A stretch of 64,000 nucleotides of DNA from Dehalococcoidia bacterium. Its GTDB lineage: Bacteria; Chloroflexota; Dehalococcoidia; GIF9; UBA5629. The DNA lies in assembly GCA_003142375.1 (NCBI GenBank), contig PLME01000014.1:7830-71829 (forward strand), read 5' to 3'. Positions 27,184-34,821 of the stretch are shown in pieces (the stretch's first letter is position 1; each line of letters opens with the position of its first letter). The translations under genes were made by a program, and so were the position numbers. The notes under the pieces are model-generated. The model made no database searches. It had not been told where the DNA came from and was given only the letters and a program-made list of their open reading frames with translations.

Positions 27184-28329
27184 ATGGTTTATGCTGTCAA
27201 TATGCGGCAGCACCCGGAATACAAAATGACAGAACAAGTACAACTAAGTAACGTTAAGGCCTGCAGTTGCGAGGCAGAGACCACTGCATCAAAGCAGGAA
27301 GGGAAGCCCGCCGGCAGGTCGAGGCTATATATTTTGTTAGGCGTTGGACTGGCCCTGTGGGCACTTTTGTACTGGGCGCTGCAGCCGACGGCGGACTTCC
27401 TTACTTACGATCTCTTGAAGCTCCAGGCATCGAGTCATCTGGGCACCAGTGTAAATTTTTTTCTCTATGATGCGCCCAAGGTCATCCTGCTCCTGGTCCT
27501 TATTATCTTCGCAGTTGGCATCATCAGGTCTTTCTTTTCCGCCGAACGCACACGTCAGATACTTGCCGGGAAACGCGAGTTCGCGGGCAACATCCTTGCA
27601 GGCGGGCTTGGGATTGTGACACCCTTCTGCTCCTGCTCGGCAGTGCCTCTTTTTATAGGCTTTGTGGAGACAGGTATTCCATTAGGCGTAACCCTTTCCT
27701 TTTTAATCGCCTCACCCATGGTCAACGAGGTTGCGCTGGTAATGCTCTACGGCATGTTCGGCTGGCAGGTGGCACTGATTTACCTGGTCACCGGTCTGGC
27801 TATAGCCATTGTGGCCGGATGGGTGATAGGCAGGCTGAAAATGGAGCGCTACATCGAGAGCTGGGTATTCGATATTAAGATGTCGGATGCCAATGCCCCT
27901 AGTACGAACATGTCTTTTGAAGAACGCCTTCGCTATGGCCTGAACGCCGTGCGTGAAATTGTGAGCAAGGTCTGGCCATATGTGCTGGCCGGCATAGCAG
28001 TGGGCGCCTTCATCCACGGCTACGTGCCGGAAGGTTTGCTGGCTTCCTTCATGGGCAAAGGCGCCTGGTGGAGCGTGCCCGCAGCCGTACTGATCGGCAT
28101 TCCCATGTACTCCAACGCCGCTGGCATTATCCCGGTGGTGCAGGCCCTGATGGAGAAGGGAGCGGCGCTCGGCACTGCATTGGCCTTTATGATGGCCGTA
28201 GTCGGCCTGTCCCTGCCGGAGACCATCATATTGCGCAAGGTCCTAAAGTGGCAGCTGATAGGCGTTTTTGTCAGCGTTGTGGCAGCGGGCATTATCCTGA
28301 TAGGCTATCTGTTCAACACCTTCATGTAA
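27184..28329 (+). CDS. ArsP-type permease (DUF318 family)
   Basis: 381-residue membrane protein with about eight helices in two halves. The signature TPFCSCSAVPLFIGF in the third helix region has the cysteine pair typical of ArsP and other DUF318 permeases, and GIPMYSNAAGIIPV mirrors it in the second half. ArsP exports trivalent organoarsenicals such as methylarsenite; the substrate here is not proven. The start is uncertain: ATGs at 27184, 27202 and 27226 are in frame and none has a strong ribosome-binding site. It faces arsR across the shared operator. Confidence 0.85.
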   Translation: MVYAVNMRQHPEYKMTEQVQLSNVKACSCEAETTASKQEGKPAGRSRLYILLGVGLALWALLYWALQPTADFLTYDLLKLQASSHLGTSVNFFLYDAPKVILLLVLIIFAVGIIRSFFSAERTRQILAGKREFAGNILAGGLGIVTPFCSCSAVPLFIGFVETGIPLGVTLSFLIASPMVNEVALVMLYGMFGWQVALIYLVTGLAIAIVAGWVIGRLKMERYIESWVFDIKMSDANAPSTNMSFEERLRYGLNAVREIVSKVWPYVLAGIAVGAFIHGYVPEGLLASFMGKGAWWSVPAAVLIGIPMYSNAAGIIPVVQALMEKGAALGTALAFMMAVVGLSLPETIILRKVLKWQLIGVFVSVVAAGIILIGYLFNTFM

Positions 28330-28380
28330 ATACGGCCCAGGTCGCAGTTTTCAGCATTCCGGAACGCCAAATATGAATCT

Positions 28381-28422
28381 TTGACATCAGCTCTTATTAT
28401 CTGTTATAATTATATATAACAG
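28381..28422 (+). promoter_or_regulatory. Consensus promoter with palindrome over the -10 box
   Basis: TTGACA (28381-28386) and TATAAT (28405-28410) are both perfect consensus, 18 bp apart. A perfect inverted repeat CTGTTATA-attata-TATAACAG (28401-28422) covers the -10 box and start point. A terminator begins only about 7 bp later, so the transcript would be some 40 nt unless read-through occurs. Confidence 0.6.
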
Positions 28423-28428
28423 TTCGGA

Positions 28429-28455
28429 AAACCTCCCGTGACGGAGGTTTTTTTT
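28429..28455 (+). terminator. Rho-independent terminator after the permease gene
   Basis: AAACCTCC and GGAGGTTT form an 8-bp stem with a 6-base loop, followed by an eight-T run. It is 100 bp after the permease stop and would stop that transcript and the short one from the promoter above. Confidence 0.85.
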
Positions 28456-28566
28456 ATTGCCCAAATTTCAGCTTCGACCAAGCTTTGCGATCAGAATTTG
28501 CCAATATCATAGCCCGTTATTATACTTTTCAAGACACAATGAATCTTCAGCCCGAGGTGATACCAC

Positions 28567-29553
28567 ATGATTAATTCCAAGCCGGTAATTATCGCCTGCC
28601 TCAGTGGCATGGTGGCCCTGTCTTCACTGTTTATGGTCTCGTGCTTCCGGCCTGCGGCTAATTATAAGCCCTCCGAATTGCCCGGCTTGATAGCTTTTGC
28701 TTCAGACCGCGATAAGACCCCTCATATCTTTACCATCAAGCCTGACGGCTCCGATGTCAGGACAACCTCGGACGATAACAATACCGTCGACGGCCTGCCC
28801 ATATGGTCCCCCGACGGCAAAAAGATTGCCTTCTCTTCTGACCAGTCCGACGACTATGAGATATGGACCATGAACGAGGACGGCAGCGGACGGAAGAAGA
28901 TCAGCAACAGGCACGGCTGGGACGGCATGCCAAGATGGTCGCCTGACGGGTCAAAGATAGCCTTTGTCAGCGAAGTGTTGGATAAACAGGGTGAGACCAG
29001 CTACGAAATATTCGTAATCAACGCCGACGGCAGCGGGATGAAACAGCTTACCGACAGCACTACCTGGGGTACCGGCAGCAGCACCGCCGAAGAAAAGATG
29101 GGATGGAACAGTGCCCCCACCTGGTCGCCCGACAGCTCCAGGATCCTTTTTGCCTCCAACCGTGATAACGCCAGCATTTCACCCATCCTTTATATTATGA
29201 ACGCCGACGGCACCGATCAGAAAAAATTCGGACTATTTTTTGACGTGGATGGCACCGCACCCAACTGGTCCCCGGTCACCAATCAGATCGTCTTCGCCAG
29301 GGGCAGCGCTGCCAAAGGCGATATCTGGGTGATGGACGGCAGTTCCCCCTTCCCGCTGCTAACCGCTAAAAAGCTCACCACCAACCTCGATAACAACTAT
29401 ACCCCGGTCTGGTCGCCCGACGGCAAGCAGATCGCCTACGTGTCCGACACCTACGGAAAGGACAATATCTTCATCATGAACACCGACGGCACCAGCGTGC
29501 ACCGCGTGACCTACAGCCAGTCCAACAACGACCGCAACCCGGCCTGGAGATAA
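28567..29553 (+). CDS. TolB-like PD40 beta-propeller lipoprotein
   Basis: 328-residue exported protein with lipobox MVSC and at least six PD40/WD40-like repeats with the WSPDGKKIAF-type core (WSPDGKKIAFSS, WSPDGSKIAFVS, WSPDSSRILFAS, WSPVTNQIVFAR, WSPDGKQIAYVS) alternating with IFTIKPDGS and related NADGT strands. This is the propeller of TolB and its relatives; without a Tol system or outer membrane partner nearby it is better seen as a surface protein-binding module. GAGGTGA precedes the ATG. A single-gene unit. Confidence 0.85.
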   Translation: MINSKPVIIACLSGMVALSSLFMVSCFRPAANYKPSELPGLIAFASDRDKTPHIFTIKPDGSDVRTTSDDNNTVDGLPIWSPDGKKIAFSSDQSDDYEIWTMNEDGSGRKKISNRHGWDGMPRWSPDGSKIAFVSEVLDKQGETSYEIFVINADGSGMKQLTDSTTWGTGSSTAEEKMGWNSAPTWSPDSSRILFASNRDNASISPILYIMNADGTDQKKFGLFFDVDGTAPNWSPVTNQIVFARGSAAKGDIWVMDGSSPFPLLTAKKLTTNLDNNYTPVWSPDGKQIAYVSDTYGKDNIFIMNTDGTSVHRVTYSQSNNDRNPAWR

Positions 29554-29590
29554 TTCCTTCAGGGAAACTCAAAACTCTAAACATTAAGCT

Positions 29591-29622
29591 CAAAACCCCG
29601 ATAATTGGAATTCAGGGTTTTG
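29591..29622 (+). terminator. Possible terminator after the TolB-like gene
   Basis: CAAAACCC and GGGTTTTG are perfect 8-bp arms around a 16-base loop, followed by a T-rich but interrupted tail. The long loop makes it weak. Confidence 0.4.
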
Positions 29623-29703
29623 GATTTGTTTAGTATTTAGAATTTTATTAACTGCCCATAGCCGGTGAACCCGTATTCAAAATCTCCCCCTGTCAACCCC
29701 CAT

Positions 29704-29733
29704 TTGACATTAGTACATTTGTTCTACTATAAT
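29704..29733 (+). promoter_or_regulatory. Promoter with LexA-like box ahead of the dnaE2 operon
   Basis: Perfect TTGACA (29704-29709) and TATAAT (29728-29733) are 18 bp apart. The spacer holds GTACATTTGTTC (29713-29724), one base off the Gram-positive-type SOS box GAAC-N4-GTTC, embedded in TAGTA...TACTA. Repression by LexA would suit an error-prone polymerase operon. A purine-rich AAGGGGGG site follows. Confidence 0.6.
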
Positions 29734-29769
29734 CTCCATGCGTACTCGAGGAAAGGGGGGTGAAATGCG

Positions 29770-30018
29770 GTGTCCAAGCTTATCGACGAGCCTATAACCG
29801 TTCATGTCAGCAAGGAATCCGGGCCTACTGCTTTCATCTGGAGGAAGCGTTTATACCGGGTGATAAACATCCTCTCCTGGTGGCGCGAGCCCTCTGAATG
29901 GTGGAACGGCGAACCCGTGCGCATCCTCATCCGCGTTACCGCCGAGTGCAAGAGGCCGGGCATCTATGAGCTCTGCAAGAGCGATTCCGACTGGTCCCTC
30001 CGCCGTCTGCTCGACTGA
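29770..30018 (+). CDS. Small DUF6504-like protein upstream of dnaE2
   Basis: 82-residue protein starting with GTG behind an AAGGGGGGTG site. The pattern EPITVHV, FIWRKRLYRVINILSWW, PGIYEL and DWSLRRLLD resembles the small DUF6504 proteins found beside error-prone polymerases in actinobacteria and other bacteria. No biochemical function is established that I can name. It ends 17 bp before the polymerase start and shares its SOS-like promoter. Confidence 0.65.
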   Translation: MSKLIDEPITVHVSKESGPTAFIWRKRLYRVINILSWWREPSEWWNGEPVRILIRVTAECKRPGIYELCKSDSDWSLRRLLD

Positions 30019-30035
30019 TTTTACGAGGCATAAGC

Positions 30036-33000
30036 ATGTCATTCGTACATCTCCACGTCCATTCCTATTACAGTTTCCTGGACGGCGCCGCCGGGCCGGC
30101 GGAGCTCCTGGAGAAGGCCAGGCATTTCGGCATGTCCGCCCTGGCGCTCACCGACCACAACCGGCTGACCGGCGCCATCAGGTTCTACGACGCTGCCAAA
30201 AAGCTCGGCATCAAGCCGATCATCGGGGCAGAGATAAACATTGAAGGCGGCTATCACCTCACGCTCCTCTGCAAGGACATGCCGGGCTATTCCAACCTTT
30301 GCCGCCTGCTTACCGCCATGCACTGCAGTAAAAGCCCTGATAGGCCAGCCGCCACACGCAGCATGCTCGACAGCTACCACGAGGGCCTCATAGCCCTCTC
30401 CGGCTGCAGGCTGGGAGAAGTGCCGCAGCTTCTAATCAAAGGTGAACCTCTGGGCGCTGCCCGTGCCGCCGGCTTTTACCGCGAGATCTTTAGACATGAC
30501 TTCTTCATCGAACTGATCCGCCATCCATCCCGGCGGGGAGCGCCCACGTGCTACCTGCTCTCAAGCTTCGCGCAAGAGCACGGGATACCTGTGGTTGCAA
30601 CCAACAACGTCCACCACCTGGGCATGCGTGATTACCGCATCCATGAGCTCCTCAATGCCATCCGCCTGATCGTGCCTGTCACACAATTGCCGGGGCCGCG
30701 CACCGTAGAGCAGTATTTTAAATCGCCTGCGGAGATGGAACGCCTCTTCAATGATTTCCCCGGAGCCACCGCCATGTCAGGAGAAATAGCTTCACGCTGC
30801 AATCTTGACCTTGAATTGGGCAGGCCGCGCTTTCCCAGGTTCGACCTCCCCGTCGGGCAAACCGCCGCAGGGCTGCTGCGTAAGCTGGCTTACGACGGCA
30901 CCGTGCAGAAATACGGCGGCCTGACGCAGGAGTTGGCCGACCGCCTGCAGATGGAGCTCGATACCATCGAAAAGCTCGGGTTCTGCAGCTATTTCCTGGT
31001 GGTATGGGATATTGTGCGCTGGGCGAGGGCACGCGGCATACGCTGTCAGGCACGCGGCAGCGCCGTAGACAGCCTGGTGGTCTACGCCCTGGATATCAGC
31101 ATTGCCGATCCCATCCATTACGACCTGCTCTTCGAGCGCTTTATGCACCCCCTGCGCAACGAGCCGCCGGATATCGACCTGGATATTGACCGCCGGAGGC
31201 GGGATGAGGTGCGCGATTATATCTACCGCAAATACGGCGCTGAAAATGTCTCCTGTGTGGCCACCATCAATACCTACCTGGCACGCGGCGCCATCCGTGA
31301 TGCCGGCAAGGCCCTGCAAATACCGCAGGCTACCATAGAAGAAGCATGCAAGGGCATACACTGGCTATCCGCTTCCAAATTGATGGAAAAGGCAGAGACT
31401 TTGCCCGAACTGAAGGACAGCTCAGTATATAGAAGGCCTGATCTCAAGGAGTTCTTCAAGACCTGCGCCGCCATCGACGGCTTTCCCAAGCACCTCTCAG
31501 TGCACCTCGGCGGCCTGCTCATCGGGGAAAACCGGCTCTCCGACCTCGTTCCACTGGAGCCTTCCAGCGGCGGCGACATCATCAGCCAGTACGACAAGGA
31601 TGATATAGAAAGGCTGGGGCTGGTCAAGATGGATCTGCTGGCCCTGCCCACCATGACGGTTATCGAGGAAGCCGTCCGCAGCATCAAGCAGGGCCGCGGC
31701 CTCGACATAGATATCGATAAAATCCCGCGTGATGATCCTGCTCCCTTTGCCATGCTGCGCGATGGTAAAACTATCGGGGTCTTCCAGCTCGAATCGCCGG
31801 CGCAGAGGGAGATGGCGGGCAGGCTGCTGCCTCAGACCTTCGATGATATCATCGTCTCGCTCTCGCTGGTGCGCCCGGGTCCGCTCAAGACCAGCATGGA
31901 CAAGGTATACCTGAAGCGCCGCCACGGCAGGGAAGCGGTGGAACATCTACATCCCAGCCTTGAAGGCGCCCTGGGTGAAACACTGGGCGTCATCCTGTAC
32001 CAGGAGCAGGTGCTGCGCGTGGCCCACGACCTGGCAGGCATGAGCTACGCCGAGGCCGACGGCTTCAGGCGCGCCATGACCCATGACCGCACCGAGGACG
32101 AGATGGGGAAGATGCGCCTTTCCTTTATCCGCTGCGCCATGAAGAAAGGGGTCAAGCGCGATGTGGCTGAAGAGGTCTTCGGGCACCTGGCCGCATTCGC
32201 CGCCTACGGCTTCTGCAAGGCGCATGCGGCAGCCTATGCGGTGCTCTCTTATCAGACCCTCTGGCTGAAGTGCCATTACCCGGCCGAGTTCATGGCGGCC
32301 ATACTCTCCAACCAGCCCATGGGCTACTATCCGCCGCGTGTGCTGGCGGCGGATGCCCGCCGCAGCGGCGTCGTCGTGCTGCCGCCCGACGTGAACAGGT
32401 CGTCCGACCATTATGCAGTGGAGGACGGCGCCATACGTGTCAGCCTCAGCCAGGTCAAGGGGATCACCGGCGAAACCATCGCTTCCATCATTCGTGAGAG
32501 GGGAAAAGGCAGGTTCACCTCGTTGAGGGATTTCATCCTGAGGGTGGAAGCCAGCCAGCCCATATTGGAAAACCTGGTGAAGGTGGGAGCGCTCGATGCC
32601 TTCGGCAAGCGCGGGGATATGCTGGCAGGAGTGCCCACCCTGTTGCAATTCAAACGCCACACCACCTCAAGCAATCCACCCCTTATCGGGGACATGCCCG
32701 GCCAATATGATTCTACCCATGTCCCCGATACAATCGGGGCGAAGCAATCAGCCGGTCCCGATGCCATTGTCGACCCTAACCATGTCATTGCGAGCGAAAC
32801 GAAGCAATCCTTTGATCGAAGCACCCAGACCGTAAGAGAGAGCCTCCTCAATGAACGCGAAATACTCTCGCTCGACCTTTCGGCGCATCCGCTGGACTTC
32901 TGCAACCTGGATAAGGGTTTTACCCGCATCAAGGACCTGCCTGCCCTGGCAACCGGCCGGTCCGTTAAACTGGCGGGATCGGTCATCCGCTACCAGACTC

Positions 33001-33215
33001 CGCCAACACGTACCGGCAAGCGGGTGGTCTATGTAATCATGGAGGACGGCACCGGGGTGGCCGATGTGACCGTATTCAGTGATGTGCAGGAAAAATGCGG
33101 CAAATACCTCTTCCGCTCCGGTTGGCTGGAGGTCAGGGGCAAGATACAAAGAAGGGGACCGAAATCACTCTCTATCATAGCCGATGTCATCAAGCCGCTC
33201 CGGCAGCGCAGTTAA
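30036..33215 (+). CDS. dnaE2: Error-prone DNA polymerase, DnaE2/ImuC type
   Basis: 1059-residue C-family polymerase alpha subunit of the length typical of DnaE2 rather than the longer replicative DnaE. The PHP domain starts with HLHVHSYYSFLDG, the catalytic aspartates are in PDIDLDIDRRRRDE, and the fingers/thumb segments SLVRPGPL, ILYQEQVLRVAHDLAGMSY and FRRAMTHDR are intact. An HhH region and a C-terminal OB fold (GTGVADVTVFSD) follow. Between the HhH and OB parts, about residues 880-930 are a repeat-derived insertion. DnaE2 proteins take part in SOS mutagenesis and lesion bypass. No imuA or imuB gene is in the window. Confidence 0.9.
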   Translation: MSFVHLHVHSYYSFLDGAAGPAELLEKARHFGMSALALTDHNRLTGAIRFYDAAKKLGIKPIIGAEINIEGGYHLTLLCKDMPGYSNLCRLLTAMHCSKSPDRPAATRSMLDSYHEGLIALSGCRLGEVPQLLIKGEPLGAARAAGFYREIFRHDFFIELIRHPSRRGAPTCYLLSSFAQEHGIPVVATNNVHHLGMRDYRIHELLNAIRLIVPVTQLPGPRTVEQYFKSPAEMERLFNDFPGATAMSGEIASRCNLDLELGRPRFPRFDLPVGQTAAGLLRKLAYDGTVQKYGGLTQELADRLQMELDTIEKLGFCSYFLVVWDIVRWARARGIRCQARGSAVDSLVVYALDISIADPIHYDLLFERFMHPLRNEPPDIDLDIDRRRRDEVRDYIYRKYGAENVSCVATINTYLARGAIRDAGKALQIPQATIEEACKGIHWLSASKLMEKAETLPELKDSSVYRRPDLKEFFKTCAAIDGFPKHLSVHLGGLLIGENRLSDLVPLEPSSGGDIISQYDKDDIERLGLVKMDLLALPTMTVIEEAVRSIKQGRGLDIDIDKIPRDDPAPFAMLRDGKTIGVFQLESPAQREMAGRLLPQTFDDIIVSLSLVRPGPLKTSMDKVYLKRRHGREAVEHLHPSLEGALGETLGVILYQEQVLRVAHDLAGMSYAEADGFRRAMTHDRTEDEMGKMRLSFIRCAMKKGVKRDVAEEVFGHLAAFAAYGFCKAHAAAYAVLSYQTLWLKCHYPAEFMAAILSNQPMGYYPPRVLAADARRSGVVVLPPDVNRSSDHYAVEDGAIRVSLSQVKGITGETIASIIRERGKGRFTSLRDFILRVEASQPILENLVKVGALDAFGKRGDMLAGVPTLLQFKRHTTSSNPPLIGDMPGQYDSTHVPDTIGAKQSAGPDAIVDPNHVIASETKQSFDRSTQTVRESLLNEREILSLDLSAHPLDFCNLDKGFTRIKDLPALATGRSVKLAGSVIRYQTPPTRTGKRVVYVIMEDGTGVADVTVFSDVQEKCGKYLFRSGWLEVRGKIQRRGPKSLSIIADVIKPLRQRS
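32721..32810 (+). repeat. Repeat element inserted in frame in dnaE2
   Basis: GTCCCCGAT-N4-ATCGGGGC-GAAGCAATC at 32721-32749 and GTCATTGCGAGCGAAACGAAG-type sequence at 32784-32809 share the GCGAAxxGAAGCAATC end and look like copies of a short interspersed repeat seen in many bacterial genomes. The encoded ASETKQS peptide is typical of such insertions. No other copy was found in this window. Confidence 0.6.
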
Positions 33216-33280
33216 AATACCCCACCTCCTCTCTAATTCATATCAGCCCCGGTATTATTCTAATTTTGTGTAATAAAAAA

Positions 33281-33313
33281 GCGAAGAGCGCCTCAGTGCC
33301 AGGCGCTCTTCGC
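33281..33313 (-). terminator. Terminator for the 42-residue peptide gene
   Basis: GCGAAGAGCGCCT and its complement form a perfect 13-bp stem around a 7-base loop. On the minus strand a TTTTTTATTA tail follows, so it ends the transcript of the small gene just upstream; it may also slow plus-strand read-through from dnaE2. Confidence 0.85.
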
Positions 33314-33335
33314 TTCGGGAGGAGAACCGCTATAT

Positions 33336-33464
33336 TCAGACCATCCGGCTTAGTAACACCATCATGGAAACGATCAATCCTGCGCAAAGCAACATAGACC
33401 AGAAGAGAGCCTGTGTTTTCCAATCATGCTTGACCATTCCAAAAACCGATTTCATGACAGTCAT
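33336..33464 (-). CDS. 42-residue membrane peptide
   Basis: Short gene with a perfect AAGGAGGGAG ribosome-binding site 6-8 bp before the ATG at 33464, its own promoter-like boxes and a strong terminator, so it is very likely expressed. Residues 1-16 are polar or basic (MTVMKSVFGMVKHDWK) and residues 18-40 form one hydrophobic helix (LFWSMLLCAGLIVSMMVLL). No family is recognised. The layout matches the 44-residue peptide encoded 180 bp upstream. Confidence 0.7.
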   Translation of the reverse strand: MTVMKSVFGMVKHDWKTQALFWSMLLCAGLIVSMMVLLSRMV

Positions 33465-33495
33465 TTTTTCTCCCTCCTTAATCTATTTCGAAACT

Positions 33496-33524
33496 ATTCT
33501 AAATCGTGAACTACCTAAATACAA
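33496..33524 (-). promoter_or_regulatory. Promoter of the 42-residue peptide gene
   Basis: On the minus strand TTGTAT (33519-33524) and TAGAAT (33496-33501) are 17 bp apart, about 25 bp ahead of the ribosome-binding site. Confidence 0.5.
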
Positions 33525-33589
33525 TAGCGTATGAGTACTGGTTTGTCTGTGACATTAGTACTAAGAGGGCCCCATCGTGCACAAATTAA

Positions 33590-33611
33590 AAAGGCGGGTG
33601 ACCCCGCCTTT
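33590..33611. terminator. Terminator for the 44-residue peptide gene
   Basis: AAAGGCGGG and CCCGCCTTT form a perfect 9-bp stem with a TGAC loop. AT-rich tails on both sides (TTTAATTTG on the minus strand) allow action on the upstream minus-strand peptide gene and possibly on both strands. Confidence 0.75.
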
Positions 33612-33639
33612 ATTAAAATTCCGGATGATTTAAACCCGC

Positions 33640-33774
33640 CTAGAGAGCCAATGCCACACCCAGCACAATGACTACAGCCAGAAGAAGCGTGCCATCTATT
33701 ACCATACCACCCAAGATCAACTTGAGCTTGCCGTCTGTCTTCAATATCTCCGTGAAAGTTTTTCTGGTATCCAT
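33640..33774 (-). CDS. 44-residue membrane peptide
   Basis: Start at 33774 chosen for its AGGAGG site; the longer frame upstream has no support. The first 20 residues are charged (MDTRKTFTEILKTDGKLKLI) and residues 21-44 are a hydrophobic helix (LGGMVIDGTLLLAVVIVLGV). It could be a signal-anchored peptide, a holin-like or regulatory membrane peptide; no family is recognised. It is followed by its own terminator. Confidence 0.65.
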   Translation of the reverse strand: MDTRKTFTEILKTDGKLKLILGGMVIDGTLLLAVVIVLGVALAL

Positions 33775-33998
33775 GGCGTCCTCCTGATTCTTTATGGCAC
33801 TATTATGCCCCCTGGCCGCCCGGCCGTGAACCGCTATAAGTCCGGTATTGACATGCCCCGCGGTATGATTCTTTTTACCGAAGGTAGTAATACCAGCGGA
33901 TGATAAGACGCTGACAAAAGGCTGATAGGGATATACTTTGACAATACACAATGCCAAATCTATGCTATTAGAAGAACACGTATTTGATATTTACAGAC

Positions 33999-34766
33999 AT
34001 GAAATCTTTTAACCACATATTATTACTGGCTCTGGTATCCTTCTCGGGCTTCCTGTTATCATGCGCCAACAAGGAATTCATTACGACTCAAGATTACATC
34101 GCCACGGAGAACAGCACCGAATCTGTAACGGAATCCTATACCGAAAATGAAACTTACATGACCGTTTCTTCAGGTGAGTACGAACTGCCTTCCTTTAACA
34201 ATTGGACCTGGGGGAATGCATGCTACTATGGCTACGATATATCCGATCCTGAAATTTACGATAACATTAGCTTTAAGATCGAAATCTGGCAACCGCCACA
34301 GTATGAGCCGGAAACGATCAGAGTTTTCGATGTAACTAAGACGGGCCATCTCTCTTATCCTGACCTGCCGGTTTCAGGTGAAGAAGCCACCACAGAAAAT
34401 ACGGAGAACTACATCATAACAGGCTCAGCGTCCAACGCGTGGTTGAAGGCTGCCAATGATTGGATATACCAGTCGAAATTTGTGGGCGCCTGGGCCAATC
34501 TCTGGTCCAACCAGGATAATCCCCATATCATCGAACTGGATGCAGGTAAAGCCCATAAAATAGGCATTCTCATCCTGGGGCCGCTAAACAAATGGAACAC
34601 CACCCTCAGGCTTTTCATCCGGTGGACTATTAGTTCCCCGACGTACGGCCCGGTCAGCAAAGAGAGAACCGTGCAGAAGCAGGTTCCCCATCAGGTTGTT
34701 AAGCAAAGGAATTATTATGAAATAAGGCGTGTTCCTATATGGGAAACACTCTTTTCTACGCACTGA
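33999..34766 (+). CDS. Lipoprotein of unknown function, copy 1
   Basis: 255-residue exported protein with signal peptide and lipobox LLSC. The mature part starts with a Thr/Glu/Ser-rich segment, then a beta-rich region with two WxxG-type aromatic patches (FNNWTWGNACYYGYDISD; NAWLKAANDWIYQSKFVGAW). It ends RRVPIWETLF, matched by KQVPFWEIF in the next gene, with similar order of elements, so the two are paralogues. I do not recognise the family. The start at ATG 33999 is preferred to the TTG at 33984. Confidence 0.65.
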   Translation: MKSFNHILLLALVSFSGFLLSCANKEFITTQDYIATENSTESVTESYTENETYMTVSSGEYELPSFNNWTWGNACYYGYDISDPEIYDNISFKIEIWQPPQYEPETIRVFDVTKTGHLSYPDLPVSGEEATTENTENYIITGSASNAWLKAANDWIYQSKFVGAWANLWSNQDNPHIIELDAGKAHKIGILILGPLNKWNTTLRLFIRWTISSPTYGPVSKERTVQKQVPHQVVKQRNYYEIRRVPIWETLFSTH

Positions 34767-34821
34767 TTGGGTAATTTATGAATCAAACAGGTATGAATTA
34801 CCGTCCGACAGGAGCTGACAA

